Below are positions 25,431-33,717 of a stretch of 64,000 bases of DNA, one piece after another. The notes beneath the pieces were generated by a model, which had not been told where the DNA came from, did not search any database, and worked only from the letters and a program-made list of their open reading frames with translations. Source of the DNA: Microlunatus speluncae. GTDB taxonomy: Bacteria > Actinomycetota > Actinomycetes > Propionibacteriales > Propionibacteriaceae. Positions within the stretch are counted from its first letter, which is position 1. Every line of letters starts with the position of its first letter. The translations under genes and the position numbers were made by a program. Where the stretch lies: contig NZ_VKCZ01000014.1 of assembly GCF_009299835.1 (NCBI RefSeq), forward strand, positions 372,001 through 436,000. Direction: 5' to 3'.

Positions 25431-26303
25431 TCAGATCGTGTTCTTGCTGGACAGTTGGCGGCGCAGATAGAGCACCGAGGCGATCAGCGTGATCACGGTC
25501 AGGAAGAGGGCGATCGCGGAGCCGAGGCCGTATTCGCTGTTGACGAAGGTTTCCTTGTACATGGTCAGGGCGAGCGTCTCGGACCCCCGGCCCGGGCCGC
25601 CCTTCGTCATGCCCTGGACGATGTCGAACGTCTTCAGGCTGGCCACGATCGACAACCCGATCACCACCGTGGTCAGCGGTCGCAGCATCGGCCAGATGAT
25701 GTTGCCGAGCAGCCGGGCGCCGGTCGCGCCGTCCAGCCGCGCGGCCTCCAGCGGTTCCTTGGGGATCGAGTTCAAGCCGATCGTGAACAGCAGTGCGTTC
25801 ACCCCGACGCCCTGCCAGGCGCTGGCGAGAATCATCATGATCGTGTTCAGCGGGGTGTCGACCAGCCACCGGGGACCGTTGGCCCCGAACACGGTCAGCG
25901 CCTGATCGAGCGCGCCGCCGCTGGACAGGATGAACGACCAGATCAGGCCCACCCCGATGCCGGAGAGCGCGTACGGGATCAGGAACGGAATCCGCAGCCA
26001 GGCACCGCCCGGCAGATTCCAGGAGAGCAGGGCGAGCCCGAGCCCGAGGCCGACCGGCACCAGCAGCGTGCCGATCACCCAGAGCAGGGTGTTGCCGACC
26101 GAGCCGACGAAGCCTCCGTCGTCGAACATCTCGGCGAAGTTGGCCAGCCCGACCCAGTCCGGGCTGCCCAGCCCGTTGTAGTCGGTGAAGCTGAGGAACA
26201 CCGTCCACAACAGCGGCGCGTAGAGCAACAACGCCACGATGATCACACCCGGAGCAACGAACCCCAGCCCCGCCCGCTGCGTCCGGACCGCCAAACTCGC
26301 CAT
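25431..26303 (-). CDS. Sugar ABC transporter permease, MalF/UgpA type
   Basis: 290 residues, ATG start with GAGGAGAAGGTCGAG upstream. Six membrane helices, beginning at LGFVAPGVIIVALLLYAPLLW. The EAA loop is LEAARLDGATGARLLGNIIWP. Only ten bases separate it from the MalG-type gene. It forms the heterodimeric channel for the lipoprotein-delivered sugar. Confidence 0.93.
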   Translation of the reverse strand: MASLAVRTQRAGLGFVAPGVIIVALLLYAPLLWTVFLSFTDYNGLGSPDWVGLANFAEMFDDGGFVGSVGNTLLWVIGTLLVPVGLGLGLALLSWNLPGGAWLRIPFLIPYALSGIGVGLIWSFILSSGGALDQALTVFGANGPRWLVDTPLNTIMMILASAWQGVGVNALLFTIGLNSIPKEPLEAARLDGATGARLLGNIIWPMLRPLTTVVIGLSIVASLKTFDIVQGMTKGGPGRGSETLALTMYKETFVNSEYGLGSAIALFLTVITLIASVLYLRRQLSSKNTI

Positions 26304-26327
26304 CTCGACCTTCTCCTCCCTCCCTCA

Positions 26328-26389
26328 AACCCCGACTTGTCAGAACTAGGGCACGCTCTGGCGTCCCCTGGTTCTGACAAGTCGGGGTT
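26328..26389. terminator. Palindrome, TTGTCAGA family, between lipoprotein and permease genes
   Basis: Perfect 19-base arms at 26328-26346 and 26371-26389, loop of 24 bases containing GCTCTGGCGT, the same text as in the loop at 3563. Lying four bases after the solute-binding protein gene and before the permeases, it can work as an attenuating hairpin that protects or partly terminates the upstream message, giving more binding protein than permease, the usual stoichiometry. Confidence 0.75.
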
Positions 26390-26392
26390 GGG

Positions 26393-27661
26393 TTACTTGT
26401 TCTCGGCCCAGTACTTGTCGGCTTCGGCCTGGATGGCTTCCAAGATCGGCATCGGGTCGCCGGGGTTGGCGTTGAAGGCGCCGAACTGCTCCAGGGCGAC
26501 GGTCAGGATCGGGGTCGGGGTCGCCTCGTAGTAGCGCTCGACCAGCTCGTACTTGTCGGTCGCGATCTCCTTGCCCAGTTGCTCCAGGCTCTTGTCCTTG
26601 ACCGTGGCCTTCGGGTTGAACGGCACGTCGCCGCGGGCCGAGGACCAGGCGCTCTGCGCCTCCGGCGACATCCACCACTTCGAGTACGCCAGCCCGAGGT
26701 CCTTCTGCTTGGAGTTCTCGGCGACGCAGATCGGGCCGGTCTCGACCGCCACCGGGGTGGCCGGCAGCGCCGGGTTCTTCGCCGGGATCACGAAGAAGCC
26801 GTAGTCCTCGCCGGACTTCATCCCGGCACCGTCCAGCGAGCCGTTGAAGAAGCTGCCGAAGTTGATCATGGCGAAGTCGCCCTGCTTGAGCCCGTTGGCC
26901 GGGTCGGTGTTGCTGCCGGCGTCGGAGAACCAGCCCTTCTTGTGCTCGTCCAGCCACTCGTTCATGATCGCGACGATCTTGGGATCGGTGTAGGAGACCG
27001 AGCCGTCGGCCAATCCGTTGTAGAGCGCGGGATCGGTGCCGGCGACCAGCTGCTGGAACCACTGGAAGGTGAACAGCGTGCTGGTCTGGTAATACGGCGT
27101 GACGCCGGCCGCCTTGAGCTTGGTGGCGGCGGCGTCCAGCTCCTGCCAGGTGGTCGGCACCGCGACGTCGTTCTCGGTGAAGATCTTCTTGTTGTAATAC
27201 ATCACCCAGTAGGCGATGTTCATCGGCACGCAATACTGCTTGCCGTCGAAGGTGTACGACTCGCGCAGATCCTCGGTCACCCAGCCCTGCTGGATCGCGT
27301 CGGCCCAGAGGTCGGTGGTCTCGGCGACCAGCTTCTCGTCGACCAGTTCGGCCAACGACGGACCGGTCTGCCAGGTGAACAGGCCCGGGCTCTTGTCGGT
27401 CCGGAACGACTGCTTGATGAAGGCGTCGTACTGGTTCGCGTCGGAATAGCCGGTGGTGTTCAGGGTGATCTGCGCCCCCGGATCCGAGGTCTTGTTCAGC
27501 TCGTCGAAGTCGGGCTTCCAGGCGGCCTTGTTGGTGTAGAAGTCGAGCTTCCCGGTGACCGGCTGCTCAGCGGCCGGTTCGGGACTGCTGCAGCCGGCGA
27601 GTAGCAGCCCGGCCGTCGCGGCCGCTGCGATCACGCCGGTGGCGAGACTGCGGAACTTCAT
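26393..27661 (-). CDS. Sugar ABC transporter solute-binding lipoprotein (family 1)
   Basis: 422 residues, ATG start with AAAGGAG upstream. A lipoprotein signal ends at LLAGC, with C24 the lipidated residue. The mature protein reads as a family 1 (MalE-like) binding protein: TGKLDFYTNKAAWKPDF start, GLFTWQTGPSLAELVDEKLV, NIAYWVMYYNKKIFTEN and WSSARGDVPFNPKA near the end. Its start overlaps the isomerase stop by four bases. Context with a mannose-6-phosphate isomerase-like enzyme and a ROK kinase suggests a mannose- or fructose-containing oligosaccharide as ligand; this is inference. Confidence 0.92.
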   Translation of the reverse strand: MKFRSLATGVIAAAATAGLLLAGCSSPEPAAEQPVTGKLDFYTNKAAWKPDFDELNKTSDPGAQITLNTTGYSDANQYDAFIKQSFRTDKSPGLFTWQTGPSLAELVDEKLVAETTDLWADAIQQGWVTEDLRESYTFDGKQYCVPMNIAYWVMYYNKKIFTENDVAVPTTWQELDAAATKLKAAGVTPYYQTSTLFTFQWFQQLVAGTDPALYNGLADGSVSYTDPKIVAIMNEWLDEHKKGWFSDAGSNTDPANGLKQGDFAMINFGSFFNGSLDGAGMKSGEDYGFFVIPAKNPALPATPVAVETGPICVAENSKQKDLGLAYSKWWMSPEAQSAWSSARGDVPFNPKATVKDKSLEQLGKEIATDKYELVERYYEATPTPILTVALEQFGAFNANPGDPMPILEAIQAEADKYWAENK

Positions 27662-29496
27662 GATCGAACTCCTTTGTTGCCGGATGTGAGAGTCGTGTCT
27701 TCGGTGAAGGTGGTGCCGCGGACGGAGGCCTTGACCGTGGCGAAGCGAGGGGAGCGGGATGCCTGGGTGCGCCGGATCCGGTATGGGCCGACAGCGGCCG
27801 GGATGATGAAGGTCTCGGCGTAGTGGATCAGGTAGGGCGGGAAGGCGTCGGTCGGGCTGATCACCTCGACCTCGTCGCCCTCGACCAGGTTGAGCACGTT
27901 GACCGTGCCGTCGGTGTCGTGATCGACCTGGTCGTCGAACCAGTGCCGGCGCACCTCGATGAACTCGAGCTCGTGCAGGCCGGTCCGCTCCTCGACCACG
28001 TCGCCGTCCCGCCGCAGCTCGACCGGACCCTGCAGCAGGTTGTCGGTCACCCACTCGGTGTCGCGGTCCCACTGGATGTTGGCCGAACCATGATCGAGAT
28101 GCACCGGGCGGGGGATGCCGTCCAGCCCGACCCGGCCCCAGTCCCACAGCTTGAAGGTGAAGATGAACGGGGTGGCGGAGATCTCCAGCACCATCGAGTT
28201 GGCGCCGGAGCAGTGCACGGTGCCGGCCGGGATCGAGAAATGATCATGCTTGCGAGCCGGGAACGCGTTGACGTACTTCTCGGCGTCGAACGGATGATCG
28301 GCCTGTTGCGCTGCGTGCAGATCGGCGATCATCGCGTCCGGATCGATCCCGGACTTCAGGCCGAGATAGACCACGGCGTCGTCGTCGGCGTCGAGCAGGT
28401 AGTAGCTCTCGTCCTGCGTGTAGTGCATGCCGAAGGTGTCGACGATGTAGTCGGTCAGCGGGTGCACCTGCATGGACAGGTTGCCGCCGCCGACGGTGTC
28501 CAGGAAGTCGAACCGGATCGGGAACTCGGCGCCGAACCGGGCGTACGTCTTCTCACCGAGCAGTCCGCGCGGCTGGGTCAGCACCAGGTCCATGGCCGGG
28601 ATCTCGACCGCGTGGCCGCCGTCGGTGAGCAGCAGCGAGTTCTCCTCGGGCACGCAGTCGAAGCACCAGGCGTAGTTGGGTGTCTCGGTGTCCAGGCCGA
28701 GCTTGTCCTGCATCCAGTGGCCGCCCCACACCCCCGGATCGAAGAACGGCACCACCCGCATCGGCGACCGGATCGCGGACTCGAGCGCGCCCCGGAAGGC
28801 CGCGCCGGTGATCATGGCCGGTTCGCGTTCCGTGCCGGAGCTGTGGCCGACGGCGTTCCCGTCGATCAGGAAATCGATCGTGTCGAACAGTGATCGCTTG
28901 TGCCGGTCGGCGACCCGCCACTCGACGAAGAAACCGCGCTTGTATTTGCGCAGGTTGTCCTCGCCCTGGTTGGCCGAGCGCCAGTTCGGGGCACCTGCCC
29001 GCTGCCGCTGCTGGATCTCCCAGCGGGCCAGATCGACCAGCACCAGGGCATCCGGTGCGGGCACGGTCAGCGCCGCGCCCCAACCGACCAGCACCGTGGC
29101 GGCGGTCCGGCCCGCGACCCGCTCAGTCAGGCCGGCGAGTCGGGCCTGGTCGTAGAACGCGTCCAGGGTGAGGTGGCTGATCACGCCGAAGACACGGTCG
29201 TCGGTCAGGTTGTCGCTGATCATGGTGTCGATCTCGGCGATCGGCCGCGCCGCCGCATCCTCGACATCGATGATCTCCGCCTCCGGCCAGCCGTCGCCGA
29301 GGTGCCGGATCAGCGCGGGCAGATCGACGCCGGGGTAGGTGTCGACCACCACAACCGGCGGCCGGTCCCCGGACCGGGCCTGGGCCAGGTCACGCACCCG
29401 CGACCAGACCTCACTCCCGGTGATCACGCTCTCGCCGGCCGGCAGCGGGATGGTGGGGTAGCGGTCGTACGCCGGGCGGTCGGTGACGGTGGTCAT
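27658..29496 (-). CDS. Class I mannose-6-phosphate isomerase-like protein with kinase-like N-domain
   Basis: 612 residues from ATG 29496 (GAGGAGCGC upstream). The C-terminal half is a cupin isomerase: NLSMQVHPLTDYI supplies the Gln and His zinc ligands, FSIPAGTVHCSGAN a further His. Residues 1-220 resemble a nucleoside/uridine-kinase fold with VVVVDTYPGVDLPAL in the P-loop position, but the Gly-Lys-Ser/Thr of a working P-loop is missing, so this part is probably not a kinase. Ordinary class I enzymes are 300-400 residues. Translational coupling to the ROK gene before it and the lipoprotein gene after it (four-base overlaps) places it in sugar catabolism, interconverting mannose- and fructose-6-phosphate or a close relative. 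Confidence 0.82.
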   Translation of the reverse strand: MTTVTDRPAYDRYPTIPLPAGESVITGSEVWSRVRDLAQARSGDRPPVVVVDTYPGVDLPALIRHLGDGWPEAEIIDVEDAAARPIAEIDTMISDNLTDDRVFGVISHLTLDAFYDQARLAGLTERVAGRTAATVLVGWGAALTVPAPDALVLVDLARWEIQQRQRAGAPNWRSANQGEDNLRKYKRGFFVEWRVADRHKRSLFDTIDFLIDGNAVGHSSGTEREPAMITGAAFRGALESAIRSPMRVVPFFDPGVWGGHWMQDKLGLDTETPNYAWCFDCVPEENSLLLTDGGHAVEIPAMDLVLTQPRGLLGEKTYARFGAEFPIRFDFLDTVGGGNLSMQVHPLTDYIVDTFGMHYTQDESYYLLDADDDAVVYLGLKSGIDPDAMIADLHAAQQADHPFDAEKYVNAFPARKHDHFSIPAGTVHCSGANSMVLEISATPFIFTFKLWDWGRVGLDGIPRPVHLDHGSANIQWDRDTEWVTDNLLQGPVELRRDGDVVEERTGLHELEFIEVRRHWFDDQVDHDTDGTVNVLNLVEGDEVEVISPTDAFPPYLIHYAETFIIPAAVGPYRIRRTQASRSPRFATVKASVRGTTFTEDTTLTSGNKGVRS

Positions 29497-30461
29497 GCGC
29501 TCCTCGCAGCGGAGTGGGAGCCGGCGAGGGCGGCCAGGCCGCGCAGCACCGAGTCCTCGGGATGGTCGGGCGTGATCAACTCCGGCCGGTGCGCCGACGA
29601 CCAGAGGTGCCGGTGCACATGGTCGGTCAACACCGGCAGGACCCGGTCGCGGGCGCGCAGCACGCCACCGGAAACGATCACGACCTCGGGGTCGTAGGCG
29701 TGGCAGAGGGTGACCACCGTGGCACCCCACACCGTCAGATAGCGGGTACGGAGCTCGTCGGCCACCGGGTCAACGGCGGGAGCGGAGAACAGCTCGGCCA
29801 ATCCGGGCCGGTCCGATCCGGCCAACGCGGAGTCGGCCCGCCGGGGATGCCGGTCGAGGTCGCGGGCCAGGCTCCAGGTGCTGGCCTCGGCCTCGGCACA
29901 GCCGAGATTGCCGCAGTTGCAGGGATCGCCGTCGAACTGGACGGTGACGTGGCCGCCGAGGATGCCGGCGTGATCATGCCGGCCGCGCAACAGTTCGCCG
30001 CCGATCACCGCCGCGGTTCCGATCCCGGTGCCGAGGGTGATGATCACCGCGTCCGAGGCGCCACGGGCGCAGCCGAAGCTGATCTCACCCACGAGCGCGG
30101 CCCGAGCGTCGTTCTCGATCACGGTGGGCACGCCCAGCACCTCGGCGCCCCACGCCCGAAGATCACGCCGCCCCAGGTAGCCGTACTTCTCGTGGGCCCG
30201 GATCAGCGTGCCGGCGGCCCGATCGACCACGCCGGGCAGTGCGATGCCGGCAGCCGCGACCGGCCGGCCGAGGCTGGTGATCAACTGCCCGGCGGAGGCC
30301 GCGGCCCGCTCCAGGTCGCCCGGATCGCCGGAGACCGGGATCTCGTCGCGGCCGAGCACCAGCCCGGCACCGTCGAGCACACCGACCTTGATCGCGGTCC
30401 CGCCCAGATCGATCGCCAGCAGCGCCGCTCCGGCAGACTCCCTCACCTCAGAAATGATCAC
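29493..30461 (-). CDS. ROK family sugar kinase
   Basis: 322 residues. ATP-binding LAIDLGGTAIKVGVLD at the start, the catalytic ENDARAALVGE block, LGTGIGTAAVI, and the ROK zinc motif CNCGNLGCAE. There is no N-terminal helix-turn-helix, so it is a kinase, not a ROK repressor. It probably phosphorylates the hexose released by the glycosidase, feeding the isomerase encoded next. It is the first gene of its operon, directly downstream of a LacI operator. Confidence 0.92.
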   Translation of the reverse strand: MIISEVRESAGAALLAIDLGGTAIKVGVLDGAGLVLGRDEIPVSGDPGDLERAAASAGQLITSLGRPVAAAGIALPGVVDRAAGTLIRAHEKYGYLGRRDLRAWGAEVLGVPTVIENDARAALVGEISFGCARGASDAVIITLGTGIGTAAVIGGELLRGRHDHAGILGGHVTVQFDGDPCNCGNLGCAEAEASTWSLARDLDRHPRRADSALAGSDRPGLAELFSAPAVDPVADELRTRYLTVWGATVVTLCHAYDPEVVIVSGGVLRARDRVLPVLTDHVHRHLWSSAHRPELITPDHPEDSVLRGLAALAGSHSAARSA

Positions 30462-30487
30462 TCCTCATGCGTTCGCAGCTCCGGCGT

Positions 30488-30501
30488 TGGTAACGTTACC
30501 A
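30488..30501. promoter_or_regulatory. LacI-type operator
   Basis: TGGTAACGTTACCA is a perfect 14-base palindrome with the central CG typical of LacI-family operators. It lies 27 bases before the ROK gene start and thus controls the sugar operon, presumably by the repressor encoded at 30650. Confidence 0.85.
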
Positions 30502-30523
30502 CGCCGTCGAGGGGGAGGGCCAG

Positions 30524-30612
30524 TTCCCTGAGCTTGTCGAAGGGCTCGATCGATGCAGGTGTTCGACACCCCCGCGGCGTGAATCGGGCTTGCCCTTCGA
30601 CAGGCTCAAGGA
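30524..30612. repeat. Inverted pair of dispersed repeats
   Basis: A CCCTGAGCTTGTCGAAGGGC copy (30524-30545) faces an inverted GCCCTTCGACAGGCTCAAGG copy (30592-30612) 46 bases away, so the transcript can fold into a long hairpin. It lies between the LacI gene stop at 30650 and the operator, a position fit for ending the lacI transcript. Confidence 0.8.
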
Positions 30613-30649
30613 TCGAACCAGGCCGAGGTCGTTGTTTCGGACGACGTGG

Positions 30650-31687
30650 TCAGGGGCGGATGGTGCGGAGGGTGACCGGCAACTCGAAGGTGCGGGCGGG
30701 GATGGGGTCGGTGGCCTCGAGCCGGCGGAAGAGCAGTCGGGCGGTCTCGGCGCCGAGTTGCCGCGGGTCGTGGGAGATGACCGACAGGGGCACGGGGGAG
30801 AGGTCGGCGAGTTCGATGTCGTCGAACCCGACCAGGGCCGGCAGGTCGCCCGGGTCGGTGCCGGCCCGGATCCGGCGGCCGATCTCGGACAGGGCGCCGA
30901 TGGTGTTCCGGTTGTTGGCGCTGAAGATCGCGGTCGGCGGTTCGGGCAGTTCGAGCAGCCGGGCCAGGGCGGCGCCGGCCGACTCGACGTCCTGCTGGCT
31001 GCGATGCACCAGGGTGAGATCCGGCTCGAGGCCGTGCTCGGCCAGGGCCGCCTCGTAGCCGGAGTAGCGCCGCTGCCCGGTGAACACCGAGACCACGTTG
31101 CCGAGATAGCCGATCCGCCGGTGCCCGGCGTCGAGCAGTTGCTTGGTGCCACGGAAGGCGCCGCCGATGTCGTCCAGCACGACGGTGTCCAGCTCGAGGC
31201 CGTACACCCGGCGGGAGGCCAGGACGACCGGCAGGCCGCCGATCCGGTCCGGGCCGAGGTGATCGGCGGAGCTCGCCGACGGGACGATGATCAGGCCCTC
31301 GATCTGCCGGCCGATGAAGTCGGCGACCAGCTGGGCCTCCCGGTCGGCGTCCTCGCCGGTGTTGCCGAGGATGATCCGCCGGCCGAACTGGGCCGCGACC
31401 TCCTCCACGCCCAGCGCGAAGGGCCCGTAGTACGGGTTGCCGAGGTTGGTGATCGCGACCCCGATCAGGCCGCTGCGGTGACCGGGGCGCAGGCTGCGGG
31501 CGTTCTCGTTGCGGTGATAGCCCAACTCCTGCACGGCTTCGAGGACCCGGCGCTGCACCTCCGGCCGGACTCCGCCGCGGCCGGCGAGGGTGCGGGAGAC
31601 GGTCATCGGGCTCACGCCGGCCCGCTCGGCCACCTGCTTGATGGTCGGCTGTCGGCCCTGTGGCCCGGTCCTGCGCGCTCTGGTCAT
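30650..31687 (-). CDS. LacI family repressor of the sugar operon
   Basis: 345 residues. The helix-turn-helix (TIKQVAERAGVSPMTVSRTL, about 15-34) and hinge helix (NARSLRPG) match LacI, followed by a periplasmic-binding-like sensor domain (IGVAITNLGNPYYGPFA to VGFDDIELADLSPVPLS). The gene start is four bases from a second operator copy at 31691, so autoregulation and control of the divergent exported protein are likely. Perfect matching operators flank it on both sides. Confidence 0.93.
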   Translation of the reverse strand: MTRARRTGPQGRQPTIKQVAERAGVSPMTVSRTLAGRGGVRPEVQRRVLEAVQELGYHRNENARSLRPGHRSGLIGVAITNLGNPYYGPFALGVEEVAAQFGRRIILGNTGEDADREAQLVADFIGRQIEGLIIVPSASSADHLGPDRIGGLPVVLASRRVYGLELDTVVLDDIGGAFRGTKQLLDAGHRRIGYLGNVVSVFTGQRRYSGYEAALAEHGLEPDLTLVHRSQQDVESAGAALARLLELPEPPTAIFSANNRNTIGALSEIGRRIRAGTDPGDLPALVGFDDIELADLSPVPLSVISHDPRQLGAETARLLFRRLEATDPIPARTFELPVTLRTIRP

Positions 31688-31690
31688 CGT

Positions 31691-31704
31691 TGGTAACGTT
31701 ATCT
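31691..31704. promoter_or_regulatory. Second LacI-type operator, imperfect
   Basis: TGGTAACGTTATCT repeats the 30488 operator with changes in the last positions. It lies between the divergent repressor gene and the exported propeller gene (start 31735), so it can govern both. Confidence 0.75.
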
Positions 31705-31734
31705 CAATCCGTCGACGACGAGGAGACTTCGATC

Positions 31735-32835
31735 ATGAACCGACCGACCATTCACCGCCGGGCCCTGCTGGCCACCGGGGCCGGGATCGCGGCCATCGGC
31801 GCCTTCGGCGGCCCGGCCCTGGCGGCCCCGCGGAAGCCGCGGGCGGCCGTCAACGAGCGGCTGACCCGCCTGTTCGGCGACTACGCCGACACCGCCGGTG
31901 CGTGGACCGGCGCCGACTCCGCCTACAGCGTGGTGCTGCCCGACGGTCGTACCGCCTGGCTCTACTCCGACACGTTCCTCGGCACGGTGAACGCCGATGG
32001 GTCGCGGCCGCTGGACTCCCCGTTCATCCACAACTCCATCATCGTCCAGGACGGGACGGAGTTGACCACGATCACCGGCGGCAGCTCGAGTGCGCCGCTG
32101 TCGCTGGTCGCGCCGGAGGGCGCGGACGAGTCGCAGCAGTGGTACTGGTTCGGCGACGGCACGGTCGAGCATGATCGACTCCGGGTGCTGTTGCTCGAGT
32201 TCGAGAAGACCGGGACCGGGCCGTTCGACTTCCGCTATCTGCGGACCGCGATCGCGTCGTTCACGCTGCCGGGCCTGGCGCTGGAGCGGATCACCCCGTT
32301 GCCCGATCCGCCGGCCGACGTGCCGCTGCACTGGGCCTCGGCGATCGTCGAGCAGGATGATCACTGCTACGTGTACGGCATCGAGGACCGCCAGGCCGAC
32401 AAGTACGTGCACCTGGCCCGGGTCGGCCGCGGCCGGATGATCACCGAACCGTGGCAGTACTTCACCGGCGACGGCTGGTCGGCCGACCAGAGCGCCTCGG
32501 CCCGGATCCTGGCCGGGGTGTCGAACGAGTTCAGCGTGCACCGGCAGGGCGGCCAGTACGTGTTGATCACCGGCGACGCCCGGCAGCCGCTCAGCGCCGA
32601 CATCGTCGCGTACCGGAGCCGCTCGCTGACCGGCGGCTTCGGCGAACCGGTGAAGCTCTACTCGACTCCCGAGACCGGCGGCAACGTCTTCACCTACAAC
32701 GCCAAGGCCCATCCGCAACTCGGCCGCGGCTCGTCGCTGTTGATCACGTACAACGTGAACAGCTTCGAATCCGACGACCTGTACGCCGACGCCCGGCTCT
32801 ACCGCCCGCGCTACGTCGACGTCGTGTTCCGCTGA
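31735..32835 (+). CDS. Exported beta-propeller protein (DUF4185-like)
   Basis: 366 residues from ATG 31735 with GAGGAG upstream. The N-terminus has a twin-arginine-like signal (HRRALLATGAGIAAIGAFG then ALAAP cleavage near 30). The mature protein reads as a five-bladed propeller of glycosidase-like type: WTGADSAYSVVLPDGRTAWLYSDTFLG, FIHNSIIV, WASAIVEQDDHCYVYGIED and a late GGNVFTYNAKAHPQL block. DUF4185/DUF5005-type proteins have this layout. It may act on or bind the polysaccharide whose fragments the LacI-controlled transporter imports; the LacI operator upstream supports co-regulation. No catalytic residues can be assigned. Confidence 0.75.
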   Translation: MNRPTIHRRALLATGAGIAAIGAFGGPALAAPRKPRAAVNERLTRLFGDYADTAGAWTGADSAYSVVLPDGRTAWLYSDTFLGTVNADGSRPLDSPFIHNSIIVQDGTELTTITGGSSSAPLSLVAPEGADESQQWYWFGDGTVEHDRLRVLLLEFEKTGTGPFDFRYLRTAIASFTLPGLALERITPLPDPPADVPLHWASAIVEQDDHCYVYGIEDRQADKYVHLARVGRGRMITEPWQYFTGDGWSADQSASARILAGVSNEFSVHRQGGQYVLITGDARQPLSADIVAYRSRSLTGGFGEPVKLYSTPETGGNVFTYNAKAHPQLGRGSSLLITYNVNSFESDDLYADARLYRPRYVDVVFR

Positions 32836-32883
32836 TCGAAACCGGACCTGGCGGATCCGGACCAGGGGTAGCAGGCTGAATCC

Positions 32884-33705
32884 ATGGCGACGGCGCGACA
32901 ACCCAGTGATCTCGACGACTACCTGTTCGATCTTCGCGGCTATCTGATCCTCCGCGACGCGCTCGAACCCGACCTGGTGCGGCGGCTCAACGAGTCCTTC
33001 GACCGGTTTCCGCAGGACCTCGACTCCTGGGCCTGGTGGGGCAACACGCAGCGCTCCGACAGCGAAGGGGACAACGCCAAGGGCTACGAGTTGCAGAACG
33101 TCGTCGAGGCCGGCGCGCCGTTCGAGGAGCTGATCGATCACCCGAGCTGGCTCGACTACATGCGCCGCTATGCCGGCGAGGTCGATTCCTATGTCGAGGG
33201 GCTGTTCATCGACGAGTGCTTCGCGTCGATCCGGCGCAGCGGCGGCTATTTCTATCTCCACTCGGGCGGCTATCACGGCGCGATCCGCGGCCAATATCGT
33301 TACGCCAACGGCGTCTTCCGCTGCGGCCAGGTGAACGCGCTGATGGCGTTGACCGACATCGGGCCCGGCGACGGCGGCACCATGGTGATCCCCGGCAGCC
33401 ACAAGTCGAACTTCGCCCATCCACAGTCGATCGGTCGCGAGGCCAGGCCGATGGACGACGTCGAGGGCGCGATCGAGGTCCAGCTGAACGCCGGCGACGT
33501 GCTGTTGTTCTGCGACGGGATCACCCACGGCGGCAGCTCGCGAACTAATCCCGACGGCGAGCGACGGGTCGTGATCTATCGGTACGGCGTCTCGTGGGCG
33601 GCGACCCGGCACGGCTACCGGTATTCGCCGGAGCTGCTCGGACGGCTGACGCCCGAACGGCGCCGGATCCTGGAACCGATCCCGCCCCGATCACCCGGCC
33701 ACTGA
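32884..33705 (+). CDS. Phytanoyl-CoA dioxygenase family protein
   Basis: 273 residues, ATG start, 49 bases after the propeller gene. The PhyH fold is shown by the opening GYLILRDALEPDLVRRLNESFDRFP, a central HSGGYHGAIRG, the NALMALTDIGPGDGGTMVIPGSHKSNF block and the distal ITHGGSSRTN followed by RRVVIYRYG. These non-haem iron and 2-oxoglutarate dependent enzymes hydroxylate small molecules. The usual H-x-D pair is replaced by a His-rich stretch at this level of reading, so activity is not certain. The substrate could be linked to either neighbouring sugar operon. Confidence 0.82.
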   Translation: MATARQPSDLDDYLFDLRGYLILRDALEPDLVRRLNESFDRFPQDLDSWAWWGNTQRSDSEGDNAKGYELQNVVEAGAPFEELIDHPSWLDYMRRYAGEVDSYVEGLFIDECFASIRRSGGYFYLHSGGYHGAIRGQYRYANGVFRCGQVNALMALTDIGPGDGGTMVIPGSHKSNFAHPQSIGREARPMDDVEGAIEVQLNAGDVLLFCDGITHGGSSRTNPDGERRVVIYRYGVSWAATRHGYRYSPELLGRLTPERRRILEPIPPRSPGH

Positions 33706-33717
33706 CGCCCAACGGCT

